Assembly: GCA_021462845.1 (NCBI GenBank) | Contig: JAJTXU010000005.1 | Coordinates: 1-50,330 of the forward strand | DNA from: Anaerolineales bacterium | GTDB lineage: Bacteria > Chloroflexota > Anaerolineae > Anaerolineales > Villigracilaceae | Length of the DNA stretch: 50,330 bases | Direction: 5' to 3' | In this document: in pieces, positions 42,666-50,330 of the stretch | How positions within the stretch are numbered: the first letter of the stretch is position 1 | Layout of the letters: every line of letters starts with the position of its first letter | Program-made: the position numbers and the translations under genes | The notes under the pieces: generated by a model | The model's input: only the letters and a program-made list of their open reading frames with translations | What the model was told of the DNA's origin: nothing | Databases searched by the model: none

Positions 42666-43576
42666 TTGCCCGCCAGTTCGGAAATAATATAGGTGGGACG
42701 ATCCATACTGCGGTCGAACATGCGCGCCAGATATTCGCCGAAGATGCCCAGCGCGAACAGCTGCGCGCCGCTGAACAACGCGATGATGGAGGCGAGAAAT
42801 GGAAAGCCCGGGATACCGCCCTCCATAAACGAAATAATGACCACATAGAGAAACACGCCCAGCCCAAACACGGTCATCAAAAATCCGATCCAACTTGCCA
42901 GACGCAGGGGCGTGGTGCTATACCCCGTGAGGATCAACAGCGCGGCTTTCACCAACGCGGAAAATTTATAGTTCGAGCGTTCCTCGGGTTTTTCGATCTC
43001 AACAAGAACAGACGTAAAACGCGGCGTTCCCCACGAGAGCAACACGTCGATGATCAGGGTAGGGCTTTGAAAATTTTCGAAGGCGTTGCGCAACTCGGTG
43101 CGGAAAGCGCGAAACGCGGAAATATGTTTCACCGATGGAACACCCATTACACGCGCCAGAATATTCTTGATGTTCGCGGTTAGCGCGTTGCGCAAGAATC
43201 CCTGCGGCAATTTCTTCGGCGCGCCGTAGACCACGTCGAATCCGTTTTCGAGTTCAGCCAACAAAACGGGAATTTCTTCTGGCGGATGTTGCAGGTCTTG
43301 ATCCATCGTGACCGTAATTTCATATTGCGCGGCACGCACGCCGCAAAGCGTGGCGTTGTGCTGTCCGTAATTTCGCATCAAACGGATGCCCCTCACCCAC
43401 TTGTATTTGCTCGCCAAGTTTTGAATCACAGCCCAACTATTGTCGGGACTGCCATCGTTGACGAGCAGGACTTCATATTTTTTTGAAAATTTAGACAACG
43501 ACTTCGCCAAACGTTCGACAAGCGGTTCGATCAACGCTTCGCCGCGATAGACGGGGACGACAATGGAAATATTCAT
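42662..43576 (-). CDS. Family 2 glycosyltransferase, ArnC/GtrB type
   Basis: A 304-residue protein. GT2 domain with SIVVPVYRGE, LLVNDGSPDNSW and MDQDLQHPPEEIP, and two C-terminal membrane helices (about 220-295). It likely loads a sugar onto polyprenyl phosphate. First gene of the WbqC-methyltransferase group. TAGAAT (43586-43591) lies 9 nt before ATG, so the leader would be a few bases or none. Confidence 0.9.
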   Translation of the reverse strand: MNISIVVPVYRGEALIEPLVERLAKSLSKFSKKYEVLLVNDGSPDNSWAVIQNLASKYKWVRGIRLMRNYGQHNATLCGVRAAQYEITVTMDQDLQHPPEEIPVLLAELENGFDVVYGAPKKLPQGFLRNALTANIKNILARVMGVPSVKHISAFRAFRTELRNAFENFQSPTLIIDVLLSWGTPRFTSVLVEIEKPEERSNYKFSALVKAALLILTGYSTTPLRLASWIGFLMTVFGLGVFLYVVIISFMEGGIPGFPFLASIIALFSGAQLFALGIFGEYLARMFDRSMDRPTYIISELAGK

Positions 43577-43617
43577 CGGGACGCTATTCTACCACTCGCC
43601 TTATCCTTCGGCTCGCC

Positions 43618-45309
43618 TCACAAGCGGACCTCGTGCCTGTCTGCCAGAATGGTGAGCGCGCGCGCGGCTTCGGCTTTTTTCTGCTCGCCGTCCCAGCCGA
43701 GGATGTCGCCCAACGTGTGCGTGAGTTCGAGGATCATCTCGCGCGTTAACCGTCCCAGCATGGCGAGCATGGATCGCCGTAACAGGAAATCGTCGAGGTG
43801 AATGATCTTTTCATGTTGAACGAGGTAGGCGACCTCACGAAACGAATAATCGGGCAGAGACTCGAGCGCGGAGTCTGTGCCGCTGTTGATGTAGGTGGCG
43901 ATGGCTTCGGCGCGAGTGCCGTATCGCTCGAATAGATGTTTCAGCCGCTCTTGCGAAACGCCTGTCCATGCGAAGAGACTTCCCATTTGACGATTCGGCT
44001 CTTCGACATCGCGCGCATATCCGCGTCCGCCGCCGATGGGCAGGGAGCGCGTGTCGCGCTTGCGCGTGAGTCCGAGGTAGGCGAGCGCTTTATCAGCCGC
44101 TTGTTCGCCGAACGCGCGGAAGGATGTCCATTTGCCGCCGACGAGGGAGAAGACTGGGAAGGTGAGATTCGTCCAGTCGCCGCTGAGGACTTCGATGGTG
44201 TGATCGCGCGAAATTTGGCTGACCGTCTTCGCCGTCGAGCGCGGGAGCGGACGAACGCCGGAGAATCGAAAAACGATGCGCTGGCGAGTCAGGTTGAGAT
44301 CCGGGAAGACTCGGCTCGTCATCCGCAAAAAATAATCCACTTCGTCATCCGTGCAACGCGCTTCTTCGGGATTCTCGATGGGGATGTCGGACGTGCCGAT
44401 GAGGACTTTGTCGAACAGCGGAAAGATCAACACGATGCGACCGTCGTCGTTCTCGAAGAAAAATTCGTGATCGCCGATCGTCGCGCGGAGTTCGGGATGA
44501 TCCACCACGATGTGCGAACCTTTCGCGCCGCCGATGAAATTTGTGGACACGCCGAGTTTTTTGTTGGTCGAGTCGATCCACGCGCCCGCCGCGTTGATCA
44601 CGAGTTTCGGGCGCACGTCATACGTTTCATCGGTGAGTTCATCGCGCAGGATGATCGTATTTTCCGCGCCGCCCACCATGCTGACGTAATTGAGAGCGCG
44701 CGCGTTCGGGTTTTCAGATTCGGCGTCGAGGATCAATTCGATGCCGAGGCGTTCGGGGTTTGTGATCGCGCCGTCGTAATACACCGCCGTGTTGACGATG
44801 TTCGGGTTTAGCAGATTCCAATTAGCAAGCGATTTTTTGCGCGACAAAAATTTATGACGAGGAACCGCGCGTCCTTTGCCGGTGAAGGCGTCGTAGAACA
44901 TCAAGCCGATCTTGATGACGAGCGAGCCGCGTTCGCTGGGCTTATCTAACATGCCGAAAAATTTCAGCGGCGCGTTGAGCAGACCTGAGAATCTTTTGAA
45001 AATGGGAATGGCGGTTGGAAGCGGTTTGACGATGTGCGGCGCGTTCTGCAACATGAGGTTGCGTTCGCGCACAGCCTCGCGCACAAGACGGAACTCCCCG
45101 TTTTCGAGATACCGAATCCCGCCGTGCGCCATGTGCGAAGAGGCAGACGATGCGCCCGAACAAAAATCGCCGCGCTCGACGAGCAGAACATCCACGCCGT
45201 TGATGGCGAGGTCGCGGAACGCGCTAATACCGTTGATGCCTCCGCCGACGATGAGGACGGAGGGGTTGGGGTTCTTTTTGAGGGCGGCGAGAGTTTCGGA
45301 ACGGTTCAT
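43618..45309 (-). CDS. glpD: Glycerol-3-phosphate dehydrogenase (FAD)
   Basis: A 563-residue flavoprotein oxidising sn-glycerol-3-phosphate to dihydroxyacetone phosphate and passing electrons to the quinone pool. VLIVGGGINGISAFRDLA is the FAD motif; GDFCSGASSASSHMAHGGIRYLE and GVRPLP follow, and a C-terminal cap domain (about 420-560). It follows glpK, aquaporin and fmt on the same strand, completing the glycerol route. Confidence 0.93.
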   Translation of the reverse strand: MNRSETLAALKKNPNPSVLIVGGGINGISAFRDLAINGVDVLLVERGDFCSGASSASSHMAHGGIRYLENGEFRLVREAVRERNLMLQNAPHIVKPLPTAIPIFKRFSGLLNAPLKFFGMLDKPSERGSLVIKIGLMFYDAFTGKGRAVPRHKFLSRKKSLANWNLLNPNIVNTAVYYDGAITNPERLGIELILDAESENPNARALNYVSMVGGAENTIILRDELTDETYDVRPKLVINAAGAWIDSTNKKLGVSTNFIGGAKGSHIVVDHPELRATIGDHEFFFENDDGRIVLIFPLFDKVLIGTSDIPIENPEEARCTDDEVDYFLRMTSRVFPDLNLTRQRIVFRFSGVRPLPRSTAKTVSQISRDHTIEVLSGDWTNLTFPVFSLVGGKWTSFRAFGEQAADKALAYLGLTRKRDTRSLPIGGGRGYARDVEEPNRQMGSLFAWTGVSQERLKHLFERYGTRAEAIATYINSGTDSALESLPDYSFREVAYLVQHEKIIHLDDFLLRRSMLAMLGRLTREMILELTHTLGDILGWDGEQKKAEAARALTILADRHEVRL

Positions 45310-45318
45310 TCGATTCTA

Positions 45319-45395
45319 AACACAAAGGACACGAAGTACACAAAGTTTTTAATTCAACACAAAGAATCCTTCGTGACCTTTGTGTCCTTCGTGTT
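45319..45395. repeat. Composite palindrome (AACACAAAGGACACGAAG family)
   Basis: AACACAAAGGACACGAAG (45319-45336) pairs imperfectly with CTTCGTGACCTTTGTGTCC and CTTCGTGTT (45369-45395), between glpK and glpD. Related text occurs at 2821-2850. Confidence 0.75.
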
Positions 45396-45400
45396 AAAAA

Positions 45401-46909
45401 TTATTCCATCCAGTTAAAAGTTCGTGTCACCGCTTTCTTCCAGCCCGAGTATAACTTCTTTCGTCCTTTCGAGTCCATTGATGGATTCCATTCTTTATCT
45501 TTGCCCCAGTTGTTTTTCAATTCGTCGAAATCCTTCCAAAAGCCGACAGCGAGTCCTGCTGCGTATGCCGCGCCCAGCGAGGTGGTCTCTGCCACTTTCG
45601 GTCGCACGACAGGCGCGTTCAACATATCCGATTGAAATTGCATGAGCAATTCATTGAAGACCATGCCGCCGTCCACTTTGAGCGCGGATAATTTCACGCC
45701 CGAATCTTTTTCCATCGCGTCTAATACTTCGCGCGTTTGATAGGCTGTCGCTTCGAGCGCGGCGCGGGCGATGTGTCCCTTGTTGACGTAGCGCGTCATC
45801 CCGACGATCACGCCTCGAGCGTCGGATTTCCAATACGGAGCATAGAGTCCGCTGAACGCGGGGACGAAATAGATCCCGCCGTTATCCTCAACGGACTTCG
45901 CCAACGCTTCCACCTCAGGGGATGCCTGAATCAACCCTAGGTTATCTCTCAGCCATTGAACCAACGCGCCCGCGATCGCAATTGAACCTTCGAGCGCATA
46001 CACGGCTTTTTGATTTCCGATCTTGTATCCCAGCGTGGTGAGCAACCCCGCTTTGCTTTGCACGGGCTTCTCGCCTGTGTTCATCAACATAAAACAACCC
46101 GTGCCATACGTGTTTTTCGCTTCGCCCGCTCTGAAACACGTCTGCCCGAACAACGCGGCTTGCTGGTCGCCGAGGTCGCCTGCGATGGGGACGCTCTTGC
46201 TGCCGTCCCCGGCGGCGAGGACGCCGCCTCGAGCATTAACATAACCATAAATTTCCGACGACGATTTGATCGTCGGCAACATCGCGCGTGGAATGCCCAT
46301 CGCCTTGAGAATCTCCTCGTCCCAATCCAACGATTTGAGATTCATCAGCATCGTGCGTGAGGCATTCGTCACATCGGTGACATGTTGACCTGTGAGATTC
46401 CAGATCAGCCATGTGTCAATCGTTCCAAACAACAAATCCCCTCTTTTAGCTTTCTCTTTCACGCCTTGCACATTGTCAAGAATCCATTTTATTTTTGGGC
46501 CCGAAAAATAGGTGGCAAGCGGTAAACCCGTTTTCTTTCTAAAGCGGTTCTGCCCGCCTACCTTTGCGAGTTTCGCGCAAATCGCATCCGTCCGTGTGTC
46601 TTGCCAGACGATGGCGTTGTAGACGGGCTTGCCGGTGTGTTTGTCCCACACAACCGTCGTCTCGCGTTGGTTTGTGATCCCGATCGCGGCAATGTCTGCC
46701 GACTGGAGGTGTGCGGACTTAAGTCCGCGCTCCGTTACCTCAAGCGTATTCTCCCAAATCTCCAGCGGATCATGCTCCACCCAGCCGGGTTTCGGAAAAA
46801 TTTGTTTGTGTTCTTTTTGGGCAACAGAAATTACATTCCCACCATGATCGAAAACAATGAAACGCGTACTTGTCGTCCCTTGATCAATCGCCGCGACGTA
46901 TTTTGCCAT
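45401..46909 (-). CDS. glpK: Glycerol kinase
   Basis: A 502-residue FGGY kinase that phosphorylates glycerol with [17 protein letters not shown] at the start, [31 protein letters not shown], and [12 protein letters not shown] are family signatures. Start ATG 46909 has AGAGG six bases ahead; an in-frame extension to 46927 is less likely. Between residues of helix [19 protein letters not shown] lies the palindrome GCGGACTT|AAGTCCGC. A terminator sits just upstream of its start. Confidence 0.96.
   Translation of the reverse strand: MAKYVAAIDQGTTSTRFIVFDHGGNVISVAQKEHKQIFPKPGWVEHDPLEIWENTLEVTERGLKSAHLQSADIAAIGITNQRETTVVWDKHTGKPVYNAIVWQDTRTDAICAKLAKVGGQNRFRKKTGLPLATYFSGPKIKWILDNVQGVKEKAKRGDLLFGTIDTWLIWNLTGQHVTDVTNASRTMLMNLKSLDWDEEILKAMGIPRAMLPTIKSSSEIYGYVNARGGVLAAGDGSKSVPIAGDLGDQQAALFGQTCFRAGEAKNTYGTGCFMLMNTGEKPVQSKAGLLTTLGYKIGNQKAVYALEGSIAIAGALVQWLRDNLGLIQASPEVEALAKSVEDNGGIYFVPAFSGLYAPYWKSDARGVIVGMTRYVNKGHIARAALEATAYQTREVLDAMEKDSGVKLSALKVDGGMVFNELLMQFQSDMLNAPVVRPKVAETTSLGAAYAAGLAVGFWKDFDELKNNWGKDKEWNPSMDSKGRKKLYSGWKKAVTRTFNWME
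46713..46728. repeat. GACTTAAGTC palindrome inside glpK
   Basis: The perfect 16-nt palindrome GCGGACTT|AAGTCCGC codes for part of the helix before [12 protein letters not shown]. Same family core as 29223-29238. Confidence 0.65.
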
Positions 46910-46930
46910 GAGAAACCTCTGCCCCATTGT

Positions 46931-46964
46931 AAAACAAAAGTCCCCGCGAAAACCATCGGGGACT
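46931..46964 (-). terminator. Terminator between aquaporin and glpK
   Basis: On the minus strand, stem AGTCCCCG/CGGGGACT (46957-46964 with 46939-46946), loop ATGGTTTTCG, followed by TTTTGTTTT. It would end transcripts from fmt-aquaporin before glpK, or act as an attenuator. Confidence 0.8.
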
Positions 46965-46986
46965 CTCTTCTTTCCATTTTCCTCTT

Positions 46987-47706
46987 TTATTTCTTCTTCG
47001 GCGGCATCTTTGCGGCTTCCACTTCACCGCTATTCAAAAACTTGAACACCCCCACCGCCAGCGCCGACCCCAGCAACGGACCAATAAAGTACACCACATA
47101 AAAGATCCAATTTGCAAGATCAGGATTCTCCAGATCGATGGAGGTTGAAAAGATCGCGGGACCGAACGAACGCGCCGGGTTGAGCGAGGCGCCGCTCATC
47201 GGTCCGCCGGCGAGGATGGCAAACGTCACCGTGAGACCGATCGCCAGGCCGGCAAACGCGCCCGCCTTGCCCGCCACCATTCCATGCAACACCATGTTGA
47301 CGAGGAAGAAGGTCAACACTGCTTCGACCGCCATGGCAATGAACGGCGAAGGGCTGGTCAGCAAACCAATCGTCGCGCCTTCTTGAATGCCGTTCACGCC
47401 GATATTCCCCACAAACAGATTCAGCGACCACGCCGCAATCGCCGCGCCGAGAAATTGTGCCGCCCAGTAATACACCGCATCGCTCCACTTAACCGTGCCA
47501 TTGAGCGCCAAGCCAAACGTGACGGCGGGGTTGAAATGCGCGCCTGAGATGTGACCATACGCGTACACAAACGTTGCGATCACCAGCCCGTGCGCCAGCG
47601 CGACCCCAACCAAACCGCCAAAGCCAGAAACTGCCGCGCCTGCGCCGATGAACACCAACGCGAACGTGCCGATCCATTCAGCCACAAACACCTTTGCATT
47701 GAACAT
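46987..47706 (-). CDS. MIP-family channel (aquaporin/glycerol facilitator)
   Basis: A 239-residue protein with six helices and the two NPA boxes HFNPAVTFG and [11 protein letters not shown]. After the second NPAR the residue is Ser, as in water-selective AqpZ, where GlpF has Asp. The glpK/glpD neighbours argue for glycerol, so the selectivity is uncertain. Start ATG 47706 has GGAGGA before it; ATG 47733 with GAGGGG is also possible. It follows fmt by about 50 bases. Confidence 0.88.
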   Translation of the reverse strand: MFNAKVFVAEWIGTFALVFIGAGAAVSGFGGLVGVALAHGLVIATFVYAYGHISGAHFNPAVTFGLALNGTVKWSDAVYYWAAQFLGAAIAAWSLNLFVGNIGVNGIQEGATIGLLTSPSPFIAMAVEAVLTFFLVNMVLHGMVAGKAGAFAGLAIGLTVTFAILAGGPMSGASLNPARSFGPAIFSTSIDLENPDLANWIFYVVYFIGPLLGSALAVGVFKFLNSGEVEAAKMPPKKK

Positions 47707-47756
47707 GCTTCCTCCAAAGATTGATTTGAACATAAAACCCCTCGCGGGATGATGAG

Positions 47757-48671
47757 TCACGCCCAGTGACGCGCTCCCGCAAGAAACGATCTTCCACTCA
47801 TGGATTTTTTACCGGCAGGCTGAACCTCATCCAGGATGAGAACCCCGCCTCTCGCGCCGACGGCGGGCTGATTCGCCTGCGTCAGCCTCTGCCCCTCCTC
47901 GTAGGACAAATTGGCAATTTGTCCCACATATGCGCGATGAATTTTGAGGACCGCCCCATCAAACTCCATGAACGCGCCGGGCCACGGGTTCAACGCGCGG
48001 ACTTGTCTTTCGAGTTCGTTCACATCGCGAGTGAAGTCGAGCCGCCCTTCCTCTTTTTTCATCATCGGCGCATACGTGGACAGTAGATCGTCTTGCGGCT
48101 CTGGCTGAATTTCACCGGCGATCCAGCGCGGAAGAGTTTCGATCAGCAAGTCGGCGCCGAGGTGAGATAACGTCGAGGTGACTGAACCAGCTGTCCCGTC
48201 GGAAGAGAGGCGCATGGATCGTTTCGTGAGCATCGCGCCGGTGTCGAGTCCCGCGTCCATTTTCATGATGGTCACGCCCGTTTCTTCATCCCCGTGCAAG
48301 ATCGCGGCGTTGATGGGAGCCGCGCCGCGCCATCGCGGAAGCAGAGAGGCGTGGACGTTGAGGCATCCGAAGCGCGGCAAGTCCAGCACATCTTGTTTGA
48401 GGATCTGCCCGAACGCGGCAACGACAATGAGATCGGGCGACCACGCGCGGAGAGTTTCCATCGCTTCGGGCGCGCGCAATTTTTCGGGTTGCATCACGGG
48501 GAGTCCCAACTTGAGCGCGAGCGTTTTGACGGGCGGCATTTTCACTTCGCGCCCACGCCCTGAGGCGCGGTCTGGTTGAGTCACCACGCCCACCACATCG
48601 TACGCGCCAGCCAACACGCGCAGACTCGGCAAGGCAAATTCGGGCGAACCCATAAAAACGACTCTTGTCAT
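47757..48671 (-). CDS. fmt: Methionyl-tRNA formyltransferase
   Basis: A 304-residue enzyme that formylates initiator Met-tRNA with 10-formyl-THF. N105, His107 in NVHASLLPRWRGAAPI and Asp143 in GLDTG form the catalytic set, with the C-terminal tRNA-binding domain ending VQPAGKKSMSG. In the linker of the C-domain, the palindrome 47904-47924 codes for GQIANLSY, where relatives vary. TAAAAT six nt before ATG suggests a leaderless message. The def gene usually found with fmt is not adjacent. Confidence 0.95.
   Translation of the reverse strand: MTRVVFMGSPEFALPSLRVLAGAYDVVGVVTQPDRASGRGREVKMPPVKTLALKLGLPVMQPEKLRAPEAMETLRAWSPDLIVVAAFGQILKQDVLDLPRFGCLNVHASLLPRWRGAAPINAAILHGDEETGVTIMKMDAGLDTGAMLTKRSMRLSSDGTAGSVTSTLSHLGADLLIETLPRWIAGEIQPEPQDDLLSTYAPMMKKEEGRLDFTRDVNELERQVRALNPWPGAFMEFDGAVLKIHRAYVGQIANLSYEEGQRLTQANQPAVGARGGVLILDEVQPAGKKSMSGRSFLAGARHWA
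47904..47924. repeat. Palindrome with CAATTTGTCC arm, copy in fmt
   Basis: Perfect 21-nt palindrome: arms GGACAAATTG and CAATTTGTCC around one G. Differs from 18904-18924 at one base pair in each arm. Confidence 0.8.
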
Positions 48672-48677
48672 GCGGCG

Positions 48678-48683
48678 ATTTTA
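48678..48683 (-). promoter_or_regulatory. -10 box giving a leaderless mRNA (fmt)
   Basis: TAAAAT on the minus strand with a 6-nt spacer (CGCCGC) to ATG 48671; TTCTTG lies 17 bp upstream of the box as a possible -35. No ribosome site. Confidence 0.6.
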
Positions 48684-48782
48684 GCATAGTAACATTTTTG
48701 CAAGAAAAGCCGGTTGCGCTTTGCCTGTAAAGGTTGTACAATTGCGGAAATTCAAAATCAAGTTATTCGGAGGAATAAAGCA

Positions 48783-49058
48783 ATGGAAACTACAAGCGAT
48801 GACAAACTTTGGGCGGCGTTGGCGTACGTTTTTTCGCCTCTTGTCCCCATCATCATCTTGTTGATGCCCGACAAGAAGGATCGTCCTTTCATCAAGGCGC
48901 ATAACACACAGGCGCTGGTGCTCGGCATCATCATGGTTGTAACATCCACCTTTTGCGTCGGTATTCTCGTCTGGTTCTACCAGTTGTACTGCGGCTATCA
49001 AGCGTATCAGGGTCAGATGATCGAGATCCCTGTCATTTCGGGCATGTTCAAGAGCTAA
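48783..49058 (+). CDS. DUF4870-like small membrane protein
   Basis: A 91-residue protein with two to three hydrophobic helices, beginning METTSDDKLWAALAYVFSPLVP, similar to DUF4870 proteins. RPFIKAHNTQALVLGI is the family turn. GGAGG precedes ATG 48783. Followed by a terminator, so expressed on its own. A second DUF4870-like gene lies 100 bases on. Confidence 0.85.
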   Translation: METTSDDKLWAALAYVFSPLVPIIILLMPDKKDRPFIKAHNTQALVLGIIMVVTSTFCVGILVWFYQLYCGYQAYQGQMIEIPVISGMFKS

Positions 49059-49073
49059 AAAATTTTCACGAGG

Positions 49074-49108
49074 AAAGGCTCACTGTTGTACAGTGAGCCT
49101 TTTGCTTT
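49074..49108 (+). terminator. Rho-independent terminator
   Basis: Stem AAAGGCTCACTG (49074-49085) / CAGTGAGCCTTT (49091-49102) with loop TTGTA, followed by TGCTTTAATT. Confidence 0.85.
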
Positions 49109-49157
49109 AATTCTATGTTACACTCGCAATATCTTTCATTTATATAAAGGAGTCATC

Positions 49158-49604
49158 ATGAGCAACGAACCAATTTTCTCCATGCCGAACACAAGCCAAC
49201 CACCACTGTCTGAAAACGATGAACGCCAATTTGCCATGTTCGCCCATCTGGGTGTGCTGGCAAATCTGCTGTCGGGCTTTTTGGGACCGCTTGTGCCTCT
49301 CATCATTTACATGGTGTACAAAGATCGTTCACGCTATGTAGCGTATCAATCTCTACAAGCATTGATCTTTCAACTGATCTGGTGGGTCGGAGGCGGTATT
49401 CTCACCGGTGTGGCATGGTTTGTCACCAGCATCCTCTCGACGGTATTGATCGGAATTCTCTGTATCCCATTCGCCTGTATCATTAGCGCCATGCCTCTCG
49501 TTGCGCTCGGTTATGGGATCTACGGCGGCATCCAAACCAGTCAAGGACAAGATTTCAAATACTGGCTCGTTGGCGATTGGGTACGAAAGACCCTCACGGG
49601 ATGA
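49158..49604 (+). CDS. DUF4870-like membrane protein
   Basis: A 148-residue protein with a polar N-terminus (MSNEPIFSMPNTSQPP), DERQFAMFAHLGVLANLLSGFLGPLVPLIIYM, and RYVAYQSLQALIFQL, the DUF4870 pattern, and three helices. AAGGAG lies before ATG 49158. TACACT at about 49120-49125 is a possible -10. Role unknown. Confidence 0.88.
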   Translation: MSNEPIFSMPNTSQPPLSENDERQFAMFAHLGVLANLLSGFLGPLVPLIIYMVYKDRSRYVAYQSLQALIFQLIWWVGGGILTGVAWFVTSILSTVLIGILCIPFACIISAMPLVALGYGIYGGIQTSQGQDFKYWLVGDWVRKTLTG

Positions 49605-49624
49605 TTCGCGAACAACTGATATGC

Positions 49625-49656
49625 AAAAGCCCGCGTTCCCATGCGGGCTTTTTGTT
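49625..49656 (+). terminator. Rho-independent terminator
   Basis: Stem AAAAGCCCGC / GCGGGCTTTT with loop GTTCCCAT, then TTGTTTG, 20 bases after the stop codon. Confidence 0.9.
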
Positions 49657-49713
49657 TGCAACCAACCACCTGAACTCCCGTATGAAGGGTAGAAATCAAA
49701 ACAGGAGATCGTT

Positions 49714-50193
49714 ATGAACACGACCAAACCCACCCTCGTCCATATCATCGCATGGACCACCCTCGCCAGCGGCGTTGTGAACATCCTTTTTGGGATCACC
49801 GCGCTCGGCACATTCATCGGCTTCATCTGCGCGCCGTTCTCGATCCTGCCGATCATCTTCGGCTCGTTCGAGTTGGTCTATGCCGCAAAACTATTCGGCA
49901 CACAGCCGGTCAAACCGTCCACAAACATCGCGGTCATTGAGATCGCCTGCGTCCTCTTCGGCAACGCCTTTGCGATGGCGGTCGGCATCCTCTCGCTCGT
50001 CTTTTACAACGACACCCTCGTCAAGGATTACTTCGCCCGTCTGAACGGGACACCAACCCCCTCACCTGTGACTCCCGTCCCGCCCGCGTCACTGCCCCAG
50101 CCTACACCGGCTCCAGTTATCAAAGTGTTACCTTCCCCTGCCGAGGACGCGCCATCCAAACCGAAACGCGCTCCACGCAAAATGGCGAAGTGA
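49714..50193 (+). CDS. Hypothetical membrane protein with Pro-rich tail
   Basis: A 159-residue protein with about three hydrophobic helices (10-35, 38-55, 72-98), then a Pro/Thr-rich linker and a basic end (KPKRAPRKMAK), which suggests a cytoplasmic tail binding acidic partners or nucleic acid. Family not recognised. AGGAG precedes ATG. Confidence 0.75.
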   Translation: MNTTKPTLVHIIAWTTLASGVVNILFGITALGTFIGFICAPFSILPIIFGSFELVYAAKLFGTQPVKPSTNIAVIEIACVLFGNAFAMAVGILSLVFYNDTLVKDYFARLNGTPTPSPVTPVPPASLPQPTPAPVIKVLPSPAEDAPSKPKRAPRKMAK

Positions 50194-50196
50194 TAG

Positions 50197-50231
50197 AAGC
50201 CTTGCGAAGGTTGATAACCTTCGCAAGGCTT
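50197..50231. repeat. CCTTGCGAAGG hairpin repeat, copy 4
   Basis: 16-bp stem AAGCCTTGCGAAGGTT / AACCTTCGCAAGGCTT with loop GAT, three bases after the last stop codon; followed by TATGGTTTTTCC, so it may act as a weak terminator. Confidence 0.9.
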
Positions 50232-50251
50232 TATGGTTTTTCCAAAGTCGC

Positions 50252-50330
50252 TTGACAAAAGATAAAAAGTAGATCCTTCTCGGTAGAATTGCGAGTGCTG
50301 AGCAAGCAAAACCACCGAGGAGGATCTAAA
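50252..50330 (+). promoter_or_regulatory. Leader of a gene just beyond the window
   Basis: TTGACA at 50252-50257 and TAGAAT at 50284-50289 are promoter-like, but 26 bp apart. A Shine-Dalgarno sequence GAGGAGG is at 50318-50324. AGATCCTTCTCGGT (50271-50284) can pair with ACCGAGGAGGATCT (50314-50327), covering that site. Confidence 0.45.

Overview
The window looks like chromosomal DNA of a free-living bacterium, most likely a member of the Chloroflexota, class Anaerolineae. This is inferred from gene style and not from a marker search: Tat/lipoprotein DUF1501 and DUF1800 partners, secreted proteins whose lipoprotein signal is followed by Thr/Pro-rich linkers, a Ser/Thr kinase fused to a sulfatase-modifying-factor domain, a TGS/uridine-kinase fusion, and a very high density of dispersed palindromic repeats. 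No phage, plasmid, transposase, rRNA or CRISPR array was seen. There is one tRNA, tRNA-Leu(CAG).

Layout. 0.1-3 kb: gyrA and tRNA-Leu on the minus strand. 3.4-8.5 kb: an orphan protein, then three consecutive exported proteins (S41 peptidase-like, C39-like peptidase with TPR, formylglycine-enzyme-like). 8.5-15.8 kb, minus strand: a DtxR-like regulator with altered metal ligands, DUF1501, DUF1800, lipB, and a DprE1-like oxidase with a DprE2-like reductase. 16-21 kb, plus strand: a frameshifted GAF-GGDEF gene, a YegS/DAG kinase-like gene, a helicase-associated-domain protein, and kbl. 21-24 kb, minus: clostripain-like lipoprotein and an FAD amine-oxidase/phytoene-desaturase-like protein. 24-33 kb, plus: Ser/Thr kinase-FGE fusion with an internally duplicated lipoprotein, DUF2214, CDF and ZIP metal transporters, acyltransferase, a TumA/TumE-like toxin-antitoxin pair, CsaA, SDR. 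33.4-37.3 kb, minus: nucleoside kinase, ketopantoate-reductase-like protein, histidine phosphatase. 37.3-43.6 kb, minus: a surface-glycan type cluster with two polyprenyl-phosphate-type GT2s, a GT-C-like membrane protein, a DegT-like protein, a methyltransferase and a WbqC protein. 43.6-48.7 kb, minus: fmt, aquaporin, glpK and glpD (glycerol use). 48.8-50.3 kb, plus: three small membrane proteins and the leader of a further gene that lies outside.

The most unusual property is not one gene but the sequence texture. Several families of perfect or near-perfect palindromes recur, most between genes, but some lie inside reading frames without breaking them (lipB, the 18.3-19.9 kb gene, fmt, glpK), and in at least one case the repeat supplies the stop codon (lipB). 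A 29-nt hairpin core occurs four times. A second pattern is a -10-like hexamer placed 6-7 nt before the start codon of at least six genes, which predicts leaderless mRNAs.
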